Shown here piece after piece: positions 10,786-21,212 of a stretch of DNA of 64,000 bases. Where the stretch lies: contig JAKZHN010000023.1 in NCBI GenBank assembly GCA_037179335.1, positions 186,001-250,000 on the forward strand. The letters run 5' to 3'. The notes below the pieces were generated by a model. It saw only the letters and a program-made list of their open reading frames with translations. It was not told the origin of the DNA and searched no databases. Source of the DNA: Cyclaneusma minus (lineage: Eukaryota; Ascomycota; Leotiomycetes; Marthamycetales; Marthamycetaceae). The position numbers and the translations under genes are program-made. Position 1 is the first letter of the stretch. Each line of letters starts with the position of its first letter.

Positions 10786-12564
10786 ATGGCAGGAGAAACC
10801 CAGCCCCTCCTCGCAAACGACAACAACCGGCAGTCTGATGCAGACAGCCAAGCCGAAGCCCAAGCCGAAGACGATGCCCTCCACGGCCTTTCCGCACCCA
10901 CTCACGGCAAATACGACTTCTGGCAGAAAATCTGTCTATTCATGTGGGCCGTCATCGCCACCGCCATCGTCATAATCCTCGCCGTCGTATCGCAACATCC
11001 TCGCGACGGGGGGCACCCGCCCCATGGCCCCGACCACACACCTCATGGAAAACGCAACCTCATATTCATGGTCTCCGACGGCATGGGCCCTGCGAGCTTG
11101 AGCTTGACAAGGAGTTTTAGACAGACCGTCGATGCGCTGCCCTTCGGCGATGTGTTAACCCTCGATCAACACTTCATAGGCAGCAGTAGAACACGCAGTG
11201 ATAGCTCCCTAGTAACAGATAGTGCAGCAGGCGCAACGGCGTTTAGTTGCGGCATGAAGAGTTATAATGGCGCAATCAGCATGCTCCCCGACCACACCCC
11301 GTGCGGCACCGTCCTCGAAGCTGCCAAAAGAGCTGGTTACATGACCGGTCTAGTCGTCACTACAGACATTACGGATGCGACGCCAGCGTGCTTTGCAGCG
11401 CATGTGAATATTCGCCAAGAAGAAGATCGCATTGCGGAACAGGAGATTGGCGAACATCCGCTAGGCAGAGTGGTGGATTTGATGCTTGGAGGTGGACGGT
11501 GCCATTTTCTGCCTAATGGTACGGAGGGAGGATGCCGTGCAGACGATAGGGACTTGACGAAAATTGCGCAGGAGGAACATGGTTGGACGTATGTGAATGA
11601 TCGTGATGGGTTTGATGGGCTGAATGGGGGGAATTCGGTCAAATTGCCTCTGCTGGGACTATTTGCGCCAACTGATATTCCGTTTGAAATCGACCGCCGC
11701 AACGAAGCCGACACCTACCCTTCGCTCTCGGAAATGGCGCAAACAGCTATTACAGCCCTCGAAGCCGCTACGCAGGACTCGGACAAGGGATTCTTTCTCA
11801 TGATTGAAGGCTCGCGCATCGATCATGCGGGGCATGGCAATGACCCTGCTGCTCAAGTGCACGAGGTTCTTGCTTACGACAAGACTTTTGCCGCTGTGCT
11901 CGACTTCCTCGAGAGAAGCGATGTCGAAGGCGTTGTCGTCAGCACGTCTGATCACGAAACTGGCGGGCTGTCTGTTGCAAGGCAGCTACATTCTACGTAC
12001 CCTGAATATCTCTGGCATCCGGAGGTACTGGCCAATGCGTCGCATTCGTCTTCGCATCTGGGCCATGAGCTGCATGAGTACATGCGTGCCCCCGAGTATA
12101 CTTCTCTTGATGCTGAGACACAAACCGACAAACTGTCGGCCAAAATTCTCGAACTGATTGAGACGGGCCTTGGTGTTCCGGCCAACTCGGTCGACGACAC
12201 CGAAGTGCAGAATATTGTCGAAAACCCCGTTCTCGCAAGCTGGTTATTCGCAGACATCATTTCCAAGCGAGCGCAGATTGGGTGGTCGACGCATGGCCAC
12301 AGTGCGGTGGATGTGAATATTTATGGCAGCAGGGGAAGCCATAATTTGACGGGGAATCATGAGAATACGGATGTGGGCAAGTTTCTGAGGAGTTGGTTGG
12401 GTGTGGATGCGGGTGTGGAGGAGGTGACGGAGGAGTTGAGGAAGGCGTGGAAGAAGGATGAGGTGAGGAGTATGGCGGGGAGGGTGCCGACGGTGGAGGA
12501 GGTGATGAGGGTGGGCGAGGAGTGGTTGGTGCATGATGAGGAGTTGAGGGGGTTGTTGGGATGA
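10786..12564 (+). CDS. PHO8: Vacuolar alkaline phosphatase, PHO8 type
   Basis: Single exon, 592 aa, starting at the ATG in TCACCATGGCA; the open frame upstream runs into the assembly gap and is not coding. The short cytoplasmic tail (MAGETQPLLANDNNRQ) precedes one membrane segment at about residues 48-68, making a type II membrane protein as in yeast Pho8. The alkaline phosphatase domain follows: VSDGMGPASL (metal-binding Asp, about 95), TDSAAGATAFSCG with the nucleophilic Ser (about 142), EGSRIDHAGHGND, STSDHETGG and STHGHSAVDV, supplying Zn/Mg ligands. It hydrolyses phosphomonoesters in the vacuole. All catalytic motifs are present. The last 20 codons and the 3' untranslated region recur in broken form about 340 bp downstream. 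Confidence 0.95.
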   Translation: MAGETQPLLANDNNRQSDADSQAEAQAEDDALHGLSAPTHGKYDFWQKICLFMWAVIATAIVIILAVVSQHPRDGGHPPHGPDHTPHGKRNLIFMVSDGMGPASLSLTRSFRQTVDALPFGDVLTLDQHFIGSSRTRSDSSLVTDSAAGATAFSCGMKSYNGAISMLPDHTPCGTVLEAAKRAGYMTGLVVTTDITDATPACFAAHVNIRQEEDRIAEQEIGEHPLGRVVDLMLGGGRCHFLPNGTEGGCRADDRDLTKIAQEEHGWTYVNDRDGFDGLNGGNSVKLPLLGLFAPTDIPFEIDRRNEADTYPSLSEMAQTAITALEAATQDSDKGFFLMIEGSRIDHAGHGNDPAAQVHEVLAYDKTFAAVLDFLERSDVEGVVVSTSDHETGGLSVARQLHSTYPEYLWHPEVLANASHSSSHLGHELHEYMRAPEYTSLDAETQTDKLSAKILELIETGLGVPANSVDDTEVQNIVENPVLASWLFADIISKRAQIGWSTHGHSAVDVNIYGSRGSHNLTGNHENTDVGKFLRSWLGVDAGVEEVTEELRKAWKKDEVRSMAGRVPTVEEVMRVGEEWLVHDEELRGLLG

Positions 12565-12849
12565 TGGGGCTGGGGAAGAGGTGGTTGAGGAGTGGGTAGA
12601 TGGTAGGAGAGATTAATGGTTATATGAATTTGGCGTTCTTTTTTATGAACTGGAATGGACTGGCGAAATGAAATGCATTTGTTACTGGTGTTTTGGCGGC
12701 TCGGGGTGGTTGATGTAACAAGTATGGCTACTTGGGGGGATTTGGTAGTCGGTAATATCACAGCATCCGAACAAATACAATTGATTTCACCCTTAAGGGC
12801 GTCCGATGCCTCGCTCACACGGTGGAGTACTCGGAAAAGGTGACATGCG

Positions 12850-13105
12850 CCGGGGGGCAAGAGTTGGGAGATTAGTGAGGGGACGCAGCAGAGGATCTAT
12901 GAGGTGGAGCTGGAGGCGCACGAGGGGTTGGCAAGGGTGGGCGAGGAGTGGTTGGTGTATGATGAGGAGTTGAGGGGGTTGTTGAGATGATGGAAGTGGG
13001 GATAGTATGAGGGGGTTTATAGCAATCTGGCGTTCTTTTACTAAGTATGGACTGGCATGGAATGGCTGCACGCATTTCTACTGGTGTTTCTGGCGGTTTC
13101 ATGGA
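12850..13105 (+). pseudogene. Broken duplicate of the PHO8 3' end
   Basis: This stretch repeats the last codons and 3' flank of PHO8. It reads RVGEEWLVYDEELRGLL then stop, against RVGEEWLVHDEELRGLL then stop in the gene, followed by matching untranslated sequence (TGGCGTTCTTTT, then ACTGGTGTTT). Upstream of the shared codons the frame does not continue into phosphatase sequence, so only a 3' fragment was copied. It has no start and no catalytic part. Confidence 0.7.
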
Positions 13106-13109
13106 TTAA

Positions 13110-13740
13110 TGCTGTCAACCCGTCATCGAATCCTGGACCGGGGATTGAAAACAACTCGACCGTTCGAGACCGTCACGAAGTCTTGCAAGTCTGAGGACCT
13201 GGTGAACCGATACCATGAGCATAAGAAGTACATCTGCGAGCGAGAGATCGACTTCGAGAATGAGTTCGAGGTCCTCAAGGAGAAGGTTGTCCATGCAACT
13301 GAGTAAGCCAGGATGACTGCCCAGCTTGTCAACAGCAAGCTCCTCATAGACCGCAAGAAGGTAGGTTAGGGTTAAATGATCTGGTGTTTTGCGGCTACAC
13401 AGGAGGGAATATCTGGAGGAAGATCGATATGCCTAGGAATGGTTCAGTGTCAGCATTGCCCCCCCGATTGTAGGATAGAAAAAGCGACTCCAATACTAAT
13501 GATAGGGGCTTGAAGACAGATAGAAGCAGGAGACCACACAAGACTGAGTATGGCTCGAGCGCATCAAGATATCAAAACGGGAGAAATCTCAAATGATGAG
13601 CCAGCTTATGAAAATGATGGACAGGGAGCTCGAAAGATCAACACGGGAAAGAATGGAGTCTATTCGAGGCAAGGCCTCAAATATTGGGAATTCTTGTCAT
13701 CACTAAGCATGGAAAATAATAGATCCTACTGAGACCGAAG
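13110..13740 (+). pseudogene. Possible relic of a coiled-coil gene
   Basis: Two patches read as highly charged helix. The first, about 13,125-13,365, contains NRYHEHKKYICEREIDF and LKEKVVHATE, meets a stop at 13,304-13,306, then continues in the same frame with TAQLVNSKLLIDRKK and a GTAGGT donor-like site. The second, about 13,548-13,732, contains QLMKMMDRELERSTRERM. The charge pattern suggests two exons of a decayed coiled-coil protein. I recognise no family and both patches could be chance. Confidence 0.3.
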
Positions 13741-14189
13741 CCGGAGCGGTGAACGCAGGCATTTCACACGACTCGGGAGAGGTGGGAGCGTCTTTCGCAG
13801 TTAAGCGTGAGCGGTTTTCAACTTGCGCTCAGCATCGCTCAGCATCCCTCAGCATCCCTCACACTCTTTGGCTCCCTTCCGACAGAGCTCTCGTCATCTT
13901 CCCTCCCTGCTTGAAGACTGCCTTACATCTGTGGGCAGAGCAGAGACCATCTCCTAGCACTGGTCTTTCTGCGCCGAGTATTGGTCTTGCAGCTGGTGCT
14001 CAGTTTTTAGGGGATGTGCCGAGCCACAAATGGATTACACGTAGAAGGGTTCTTTTGGCGTATGTTTTGCAAAGACAATGTCGGGAATGCCGGATATGAA
14101 TTGCTGTGATATTACCGACTACTTACCGCCTCCGAGTCGTCATTTTCATCATTGGCCCACCAGATTACACCCCCCATAAGTCCCGTCCG
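13741..14189. other. Intergenic
   Basis: No supported gene. A short reiteration of CTCAGCATC(C) occurs at about 13,829-13,860; otherwise I see nothing. Confidence 0.4.
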
Positions 14190-14810
14190 TTGCTCGCTCT
14201 CCTTTCCTGTCCGGCCACACTCATCACGTCCATCTTGTTTTTCCAACACTCTGGACTGTTCCGATTTACTGTTACCTTTACCATGCTCCATTCTTATTGC
14301 CAGTACCGTCTTCAGTCCACGACCTCGGTTTCCCTGCCCAATTCCTTAGAGTTTTCGAACGTTCGAGTGGTCTCTCAGTCACAGGTCCAGATTTGGCGAC
14401 GGGTTGACAGTATCAATCCACAAAGTCCATTCTATTGCTGACTTCCCTCTTCTGTCTGGCCTCGCGCTTCAAGTCCATTCTGTCTTTCCAATGCTCTTGA
14501 CTCTCGTGATCTCATGTTCCCTCTACCGTGCCCTCTTTGTTTTGCCGATACCATCTTCAGTCCACGACCCTGTTTTCCTCGCCGAATTCCCTAAAGCCTT
14601 CGAGCAGTCGAGTTGTTTTCAGTTCCAGGTTCAGACTTAACGACAAGTTGGCAACGTCAATCCATAGAAGTCCTGTCTATCGCCTGTTCTCCTCTCCTGC
14701 TCGGTCTCACTCATCTCGTCCAGCCTATCTTTCCAGTGTTCCAGATGGCTGGAATTTGCTGTTACCTCTATTGCGCCCCCTTTTCACTACCAACTCCAGA
14801 TTTGCATCTC
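14190..14810. repeat. Tandem repeat, about 245-bp unit, 2.5 copies
   Basis: Units begin at about 14,192, 14,440 and 14,683. Each opens with a CTCTCCTxTCCTGxxCGG-like block, continues through CATCTTCAGTCCACGACC (clear in units 1 and 2), and ends with a block like CAATCCACAAAGTCC. The third unit is cut off near 14,810. Copies differ at many positions, so the array is old. It adjoins the 3' end of the sucrose transporter gene. Confidence 0.7.
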
Positions 14811-14891
14811 ATTTTTATATTCCGCCCTCACTCCCCAGCGGGCCCTTCAGCTCATAACATACCTACTGATCCATCCAATCCCCAGATCTCA

Positions 14892-16764
14892 TCAGCTATC
14901 CCCCAATGTAGCCGTCAAATACGCCGCCCCAAACGTCGCACACGCCCCAACCCTGAGCGCCCACCCCGTCCCATCATCGCCTCCAACCGCATGCTCAACA
15001 GCAAACACCCCCGCACTCAGCAGCGCTGCCACCACCTGCGGCGCGCTGATCGCCACATTATGAATCCCAATGATCGCGCCCGCCTGATCCTCTTCGTCCT
15101 GCTGCCCCTCACCCTCCTCATCCAGCCCATCCAAAGCATCCGCCTCATCTTCATTGTCACTCCCACGCTGGACACGAGCTCGAACACGCCGCTGCTGTCT
15201 AGCCCGCAACGCCGCAATCTCCTCCCCAATAATCGCAAACGGCGCCCACAGCGTCATCGCCCACGCAACCCCCACATAACTCACCAGCGCCGTCGCGCCC
15301 GTCCACGTATCCACGAAAATCGTTGCCGAAATCGTCACTGCGAAGAAGATATGTGCACAAGTCCATGCTTGGGGAATCGTCGGACGAAACACCTTCACCA
15401 TATCCATAGCCCTCCAGAACCTTCCTTTCCAGCTCTTACGAGGATTGTTCCAAAGCAGGCTTGGAGGTCTCTTGTGATTAGGGGAGAAGGACGGACGCAG
15501 GATATAGGAGAGCAGGATGTTGGTGGAGAGTGCGACGATGGCGAAGAAGAGGTAGGCTTGTGTGCCGACTTGGGTAGCGCGTTCTTCTTTGCCTACTACG
15601 GTGGCTTTGCCGTCGTCGGTATGCGAGAGCTGGCGGCCGGTCATGGAGAGGGGTTGCTTGGTGTAGATCTCAGCCACGTAGGTGGTTGCGTAGTACAAAA
15701 AGGGGAACCAACCCATCCAAGCGAAGAACTGGATCTCACAGACACGTCGGATCTTGGGAGGCATGGTTTGATAGGTGGTTGCTAGTCTGCGGAAAGCGGA
15801 GGTCCAGGAGGCGCGGCCTTCGGGGGATATGGTGATGCTGGGTGGCTTTTCGTGGATGCTGAGACAGGTGATGGTTACGGTGACGAGGAGGGAGAGTGAG
15901 GCGATGAGGGACAGGGCTTGGAATTGAGAGATGGATTGCGTGTGCAGGAGATGCGGGAGTGAGGTCAGGCCAGAACAGTAGCCGAGGATGTTTCCGGCGG
16001 ACACGAGGTAGCTGGCCCAGGCACTGGCTTGGGATTGTTGGTGAGCTGGACAGTTCTCGACGGAGAGGGCGCGGATTCCAACTTGGAGAGGTTGGATTGC
16101 TATGTTGAGGGAGTATACTAGAATCACGGCCAGTGAGAGGACGAGGCGGGTCTCTACAACGGTATGGTCGGCGTCATGGGAAGGGTTGAAGAGGAGAAAG
16201 AGGCCATGGGCGATCTCTTTGATCCAGGCCAGAACGAGCATAGAGACGATGGCACCGAGTGTTCCCATGACGATGAATGGGCGGCGGCGACCATGGCGAC
16301 TGCGGCTGCTGTCACTCAGGATACCGATCAGGGGCTGGATGAACACGCCGCAGAGAGGTGCTGCTACCCAGACAAGAGCTGTGAGAGCTTTTGGGAGGCC
16401 AAGAGATATAAGGTATGGCTGAAAGCTGGTCAGAATTCCGACCATCTCATCAGGGGGGGTAGAGAGCAAACAAACAGTTCCGTTCGACAGTACCACTGAC
16501 CAGACAACTTGAAGCCTTCGAGCATGTTAGCCACTATTTCGGTAACTTGAGAACTCGCACTTACCCGCCAACACTGCATGTCAATGCCAGTATATATGGC
16601 AGCCGGACATCCCGTTCATAGCCGCGATTAACGAGTGATGTATCTAGCTCAGGTCCCAAGCCGTTCTCAGCATCATCTCTCTCCTCTCGATTGAACGTAT
16701 CTAACAGAATAGCAGACTCTTCTTCATCCTCCATCGGCAGCCTGCGGACGGCCTGGTTCGACAT
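14892..16764 (-). CDS. SUT1: Sucrose/alpha-glucoside proton symporter, SUT1-like (GPH/MFS)
   Basis: Spliced as complement(14892..16418, 16476..16515, 16565..16764), 588 aa. Intron 1 is 16516-16564 (GTAAGT donor). Intron 2 is 16419-16475, 57 bp, no stop in frame, with a CTGAC branch and TTTCAG acceptor; its removal gives the family sequence WSVVLSNGTPYLISLGL. An acidic cytoplasmic N-tail (about 50 residues) precedes twelve predicted membrane segments. The loop signature SRHGRRRPF between segments 2 and 3 is diagnostic of plant and fungal sucrose transporters, and a long hydrophilic stretch rich in Glu/Asp lies near the C-terminus. Expected to import sucrose or maltose with protons across the plasma membrane. 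Intron 2 is my inference from family alignment; without it the protein would be 607 aa with a disrupted first helix. Confidence 0.88.
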
Positions 16765-17244
16765 CTCTTCTCGAGTAACGGGGGTGCTGAACTTCGTCTA
16801 GTCATCGGTGGCGGATCCAGAAATTGGCGTTGTGTAAGGACTTGAGAAGTGACTTGAGAAGATTCGGGGACTGGAAGTATTCGAAGTTCTACGACGAAGA
16901 CAGAGTGTTCGTTCGCGAGCCTCGAACAACAACATGGATCCCGCTCCTCAGCCTCATTGTCTGCCCACTCACTCAATCAATTTCCAGAAAAACGGCTCAA
17001 GTTGCAAGCCAACATGAGGATGATCAAGTTAAAGTCAAGTGATAATCATTGATCTGGTCCTTTTTGGCACTCAACTGAGAGGCTGAATGTTGATAAGCAG
17101 CAGAAGCAGCGAGCCTGCAAAGCTGAGCACGCGTGAGGCTCTTGTGCCTGGCCATCGTGCCATCCATCGTAGAGTATGGCGGCCTAATTCGTGCATTGCT
17201 GACTGGAGCTGAAAGTTCAGCTTCGGAAAAAGCATGGGGGCCGT
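16765..17244. other. Upstream region of the sucrose transporter
   Basis: Intergenic DNA holding the transporter promoter and 5' leader. No other gene or repeat is evident. Confidence 0.4.
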
Positions 17245-17600
17245 CTGACAATCCGATGTGGGGGATCGCCACCATGAAGTCTTGGCGTCACGCGGATTAG
17301 GGGTTGTCCGACAAGGTCTATTTTTCGTCTCTCTTCCAACGTCAACCATCCGAAAACCTCATGCAACTCGGAATTTCATCCACGAGTTTCAGCATTACTT
17401 CTGCCGTTTACCTCAGTCTTCCGAGATCAAATCCCGGACATGGAAGACGCCAAGTGCGGTGCTTCCGATTTTCGAGAACCAGCTTTTGTCACAAACGCCT
17501 TGTGGGACTTGGAAAGCTGGAACACCAGCTCCAGGAATCTGAGACTCTAGATCTTTTGGCTGACAGAATATTTTGATCCGCAAAGTTGTGGTTTCTCTGG
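17245..17600 (+). repeat. Direct repeat, copy 1 (partner at 19.15 kb)
   Basis: Shares GACAATCCGATGTGGGGG (17247-17264) and a run of further blocks (AAGTCTTGGC, CCAACGTCAAC, then a GGGACTTGGAAAGCTGG-like block) with 19,150-19,485 in the same order and orientation. The two copies bracket the alpha/beta hydrolase gene. Neither encodes a recognisable protein. Confidence 0.6.
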
Positions 17601-17717
17601 TCCAGGGTCCAATGAGTATTTCAGGGCTCCTGTCTCGCTGTTTCGCTGCCTGGGCCTATCCCCAGAAATGGTCTTAATTGCAACACCCACATCTGCAACA
17701 CGCATCTAGGTCCTGTC

Positions 17718-18688
17718 CTACGCACAAAGCGTCTCTCTCAAAAACGCAATCTCCGCCTCAACACTTTTCTCAAAATTCACCCCATCATAAATATCAAAAT
17801 GGCCCCCCTTCATCAACACCAACTTCTTCGGCTCCAACGCCCTCTCATACGCCTTCAAACAGATATCCGCTGCCGTCAGAAAGTCATCAGTCATCACCAC
17901 CATCAACATCGGCGTCGTGCCGATCTGCTCGATCAAATGCCCCGGCGCATATCCGCGCATCAGCTCCATGCTCCGCAGCGTGATCTCGTTTTTCCACTCG
18001 CTTTTAGCCATATGGTCGGCGAACCAAGTATAGCTATCAGGGGTAGGCAGCGCGGACTGGGCAAGCGGATTCTCAGCGACGACGGGTATCGTTACCGCTG
18101 CATGGCCCGTCATACGAGCTTGTCGCTCTTGCGCGAAGCCGGCTTCGAGAGTGGGTACGAAATCCGGCCGTACGAGGCGCGAGAAAGTCGTTGGGCCGTC
18201 TAGGAACGGCGCCTATTACACAATGTTAACCAACTTCTTCGTACCTCTTGGCAGAGCGGAGACGAGGCAAGGCGTACCTGCGAAATAACAGCCTTGACCC
18301 TTCTATCAATCGCCGCAGCCGCCACCACATTGCCACCACTATAACTCGTCCCCCAAATACCCACTTTCTCCCCATCTACCTCCTCCAGGCTCTGCGCATA
18401 CGTGATTGCGTCTGAGATGTCGGAAACCTGGTTCCAGGGTACGATTTCATGGCGCGGCGACCCCTCGGAGGCCCCAAAGTTTCGCTGGTCGTAAACGAGG
18501 ACGGCAATATCTAACTTCTCGACAAAAGCTTCCGCTACTCGATCCAAACCCCATTCTTTGAGGGCAGTGAAGCCATGCGACATTACAAGTGCTGGAAGAG
18601 GGCCACTGGGCGTGTTCGTGGGCGTGTACAGCCAACCCCGAAGGGTGAGGCTAGACGAGTTCTTGAATTTGACATCCTTTCGAGGCAT
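17718..18688 (-). CDS. Alpha/beta hydrolase (dienelactone hydrolase/acyl-peptidase-like)
   Basis: Spliced as complement(17718..18212, 18278..18688), 301 aa, with a 65-bp intron (18213-18277). The N-terminal strand region reads SLTLRGWLYTPT. The oxyanion segment is VMSHGFTALKEWGLD (about 35-49) and the nucleophile elbow is GIWGTSYSGGN with Ser near residue 115. The catalytic His lies in MKGGHFDIYDG near the C-terminus, and an Asp in VVMTDDFLTA is a candidate acid. This is the layout of secreted or cytosolic fungal alpha/beta hydrolases related to the S15/DLH group; no signal peptide is visible. The substrate is unknown. The gene sits between diverged direct repeats. Confidence 0.85.
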
Positions 18689-19149
18689 TGTGAAGACGCT
18701 ATGGAAGACTGTGTGGAGACGTTGTATCGACTTTCCTGACTGGCTCTACTGATAGGTAGGTAACTTGTATTATTCCCCTTTCAAATGGCCCCCAACTTTG
18801 CGGGGTTTGCGATACACATCGCATCGTACATGTACTCATCTTCCAGGCCCACCAACTCGGCGATCACTCGGCCCTCCCCAAAAGGGACACAAGAAGTCAT
18901 TTGCCAGGGGGTAACACAAATCCCCTGGTACCTTCGGACCCGTGGTACACCGTGAACAGAATAGGTAATCCACAGCGAGGTCGATTGGACCACTGGCACA
19001 TTGGTACGCCCTAGCATGCAATTCAATGACATGTCTTGACATCAGGCCATGTCAAAATCTAGAAGGCGTACGGTTATTGATTTGACCGACTAAAGACAAT
19101 CTATGCCGAAAAATAAGCTCTCCCTAGACAAGTTTGGGGGCACGATCTC
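18689..19149. other. Intergenic, hydrolase upstream region
   Basis: Holds the hydrolase promoter. A minus-strand frame at about 18,781-19,042 has no family resemblance and I leave it out. Confidence 0.4.
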
Positions 19150-19485
19150 AGCGAGACAATCCGATGTGGGGGGATCTTAACCAAGTCTTGGCAAGACCGG
19201 AGTAATGTTCGCCCGACGACATCTCTTTTTCAACGTCAACTCGTCTAGCTCAACTCTATTCTCTACCTTACCATCATGGTTCTGCTTCAGGCCAAGCATT
19301 TGTCATTCTCTAATCTTCCGCGTTTTTCTGCTCTCAAAAATGCGAGAATAGGGTGCTTTCAGAGCCCAGGAACCGGGAAGCTTGGAAGTTGAAGGGCCAG
19401 CTCTAGGACTCGAGATCCTGTGCCTGGCAAAGTACCCGTATTTTTGATCTCAGATAGACCTGGAGAAGTTTAAAAAGTTGCAAAC
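19150..19485 (+). repeat. Direct repeat, copy 2 (partner at 17.25 kb)
   Basis: Diverged copy of 17,245-17,600, beginning GACAATCCGATGTGGGGG at 19,155. Similarity extends through CAACGTCAAC to a block around GGGAAGCTTGGAAG. Insertions and deletions separate the shared blocks. Confidence 0.6.
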
Positions 19486-19779
19486 TGGCTGAATCTTACT
19501 TCACTGCCTGGTTAAATTTCAAAAATACGTTGATTTGATGGTTTAGGGTACAAGACTTAACATGTACCTTGGCGGGGATCCTTTGCTACGCCTTCACAGT
19601 GCGCAGATCTCGATGCTCATTGGCTTCTTCAAATTGCTTGCTGAAAAAGCTGTTGCCTAAAAGCACTCTTGGTTACATATGTGGAAGCTAGGTCGATCTG
19701 AATCTTGTGTTGTATGAAGTGTTGTGGACGCCGTGAGTGGCTGGGTTGTGGCGCTGTGCGTGCTGGACCTGACTTTGGC

Positions 19780-19893
19780 AGATATGAGAGACTTGGCAGA
19801 TATGAGAGACTTGGGAGAGATGAGAGAGATGAGAGAGATGAGAGAGATGAGAGAGATGAGAGAGATGAGAGAGATGAGAGAGATGAGAGAGAT
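19780..19893 (+). repeat. Minisatellite of 9-bp units
   Basis: About nine perfect or near-perfect copies of GAGAGATGA follow two 18-bp repeats containing ATATGAGAGACTTGG. Reading frames through it give monotonous MRE or SHL repeats and are not convincing genes. Confidence 0.85.
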
Positions 19894-20150
19894 AAGAAGG
19901 AAGACGGGAGTATGAAAGAGGAAAGGGGGACGCTGGCGGAGAAGTGCCGACTGGTAGAAAGTTAGTCGAGAACAATTGCTTTGTGAGTGGAACTTGATTC
20001 ACGAATGTCAAGTAAATATTTCAGGAAAGCGCTTGTTAGTATTTCGCAAGAGAGATCACCACAATCAGGCGTTCATGCACAAGTGCTTGCAAGTCGAGAG
20101 AGTTTGGGACAATGCCGGCTGGAATTGAGTCTTAAACTTGCAGTGCAAGT

Positions 20151-21212
20151 CTATTTCCTCCAGCTCAAGCCTCCAAGGTCATTCAGAATCCTGGCACCAG
20201 CCACTCCAAGTTCCTCAAGTTCCCACAACGTCGACATGCCGGACAGACCCAGAGATCTGAATTCCGCCAGCAAGTTATCAGCGCTGTCGTGGTGTTCATC
20301 GGGCTGTATGTCCTCAAGAGGATCATCATTCGGCTCAACAGTACCAGTATCCTCCTCGTTCGCAGCTCTCCCTTGTCCCTTTCTTTGTGGAAACAACTTG
20401 CCATCCATCTTGTGCGTCCGCCTCCTGCGCTTTAATGATTGCCTCTCTTTTCGCGTCCTTTGCTGCGCTTTGAACAGCCCGTTTAAAAGCTTCCTGCTTT
20501 TCGGTTCGGGATCTTGCCTCTTCAACTTTCTTGACTTCTCCCTTGCCAACAGCTCCATCGCTGGAACAGTGTCCTTCTTGGCAACGGTGACATTTTCGCC
20601 CTTGTGAGCTTCTGAGTGGGTGAAGAAGAGACCGGGTGAAGCGGCAATGGAGGCGCCGGATGAAGCAGCGGCGAATCCAGCGGGTGAGGTAGCCGCGGTA
20701 GTTGAAGCAGCAGGTGAAGCAGTACTCGGGCCATTGCCGTGGTCACTCATACTCATGATGCCGTCAAAAACCACATTCACTCGGGCCTTTCCGTTGGCAG
20801 GCTTTGGAGGCGGCGGCTTGGCGAACGAGACACCCATGGAGTCATCCAAGGCATTGTATTGGTATTCTTGGAGTACAGTCATGGCGATGACAGCATCTTC
20901 GGTGCGGCGAAAATCCACAAAAGCGGAGGAGTGCCTGGGTAGATGCTTGATTGAAACGACCTCGCCGAAAGATTCGCAAAGGGTGCGCAACTCGGCTAAC
21001 TCCATGTTCTGGGGAATATTCGTCACCCGCGGTTGGCCAGGTGCTTGCAGACGAGGAGGACGTTGATGAGAGGCAAACCGAAAAGGCGTTAGGAGCCTTC
21101 GCCATCGAGAAGGGGACCGAGAGCGACCGAGGAATCTTGTTGGTATGCATTCTCGATGATGAATTGGACAGTGAGAACGAAGCCGAGAATGCGATCGAGG
21201 AGTGTGGAGCAT
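20151..21212 (-). CDS. RRM-like family protein A (local RRM/GFSGML family)
   Basis: 353 aa from the first ATG after a leader-intron acceptor (CTTTTCGCAG near 21,344). An RRM-like domain spans about residues 60-140: VTNIPQNMELAELR, CESFGEVVSIKHL, SSAFVDFRRTEDAV, LQEYQYNA. A Ser/Ala-rich linker, a strongly basic stretch (QSLKRRRRTHKMDGK) and an acidic segment follow. The family signature at about 300-340 reads LEDIQPDEHHDSADNLL then LGLSGM. The same order occurs in the genes at 22.3 and 24.6 kb. I do not know the family; binding of RNA or a protein partner is inferred from the fold only. The longest and most basic member, with a possible nuclear signal. Confidence 0.72.
   Translation of the reverse strand: MLHTPRSHSRLRSHCPIHHRECIPTRFLGRSRSPSRWRRLLTPFRFASHQRPPRLQAPGQPRVTNIPQNMELAELRTLCESFGEVVSIKHLPRHSSAFVDFRRTEDAVIAMTVLQEYQYNALDDSMGVSFAKPPPPKPANGKARVNVVFDGIMSMSDHGNGPSTASPAASTTAATSPAGFAAASSGASIAASPGLFFTHSEAHKGENVTVAKKDTVPAMELLAREKSRKLKRQDPEPKSRKLLNGLFKAQQRTRKERQSLKRRRRTHKMDGKLFPQRKGQGRAANEEDTGTVEPNDDPLEDIQPDEHHDSADNLLAEFRSLGLSGMSTLWELEELGVAGARILNDLGGLSWRK

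Noticed and set aside
10002..10838. Poly-Gly and poly-Pro frames across the gap
   Set aside because: They are produced by the artefactual G run and Ns.
14613..15785. 390-aa plus-strand frame
   Set aside because: Antisense to the sucrose transporter and partly inside the tandem repeat; rich in His/Arg/Pro with no family features.
19688..20011. Frames with MRE or SHL repeats
   Set aside because: They simply translate the 9-bp minisatellite; no flanking domain supports a gene.
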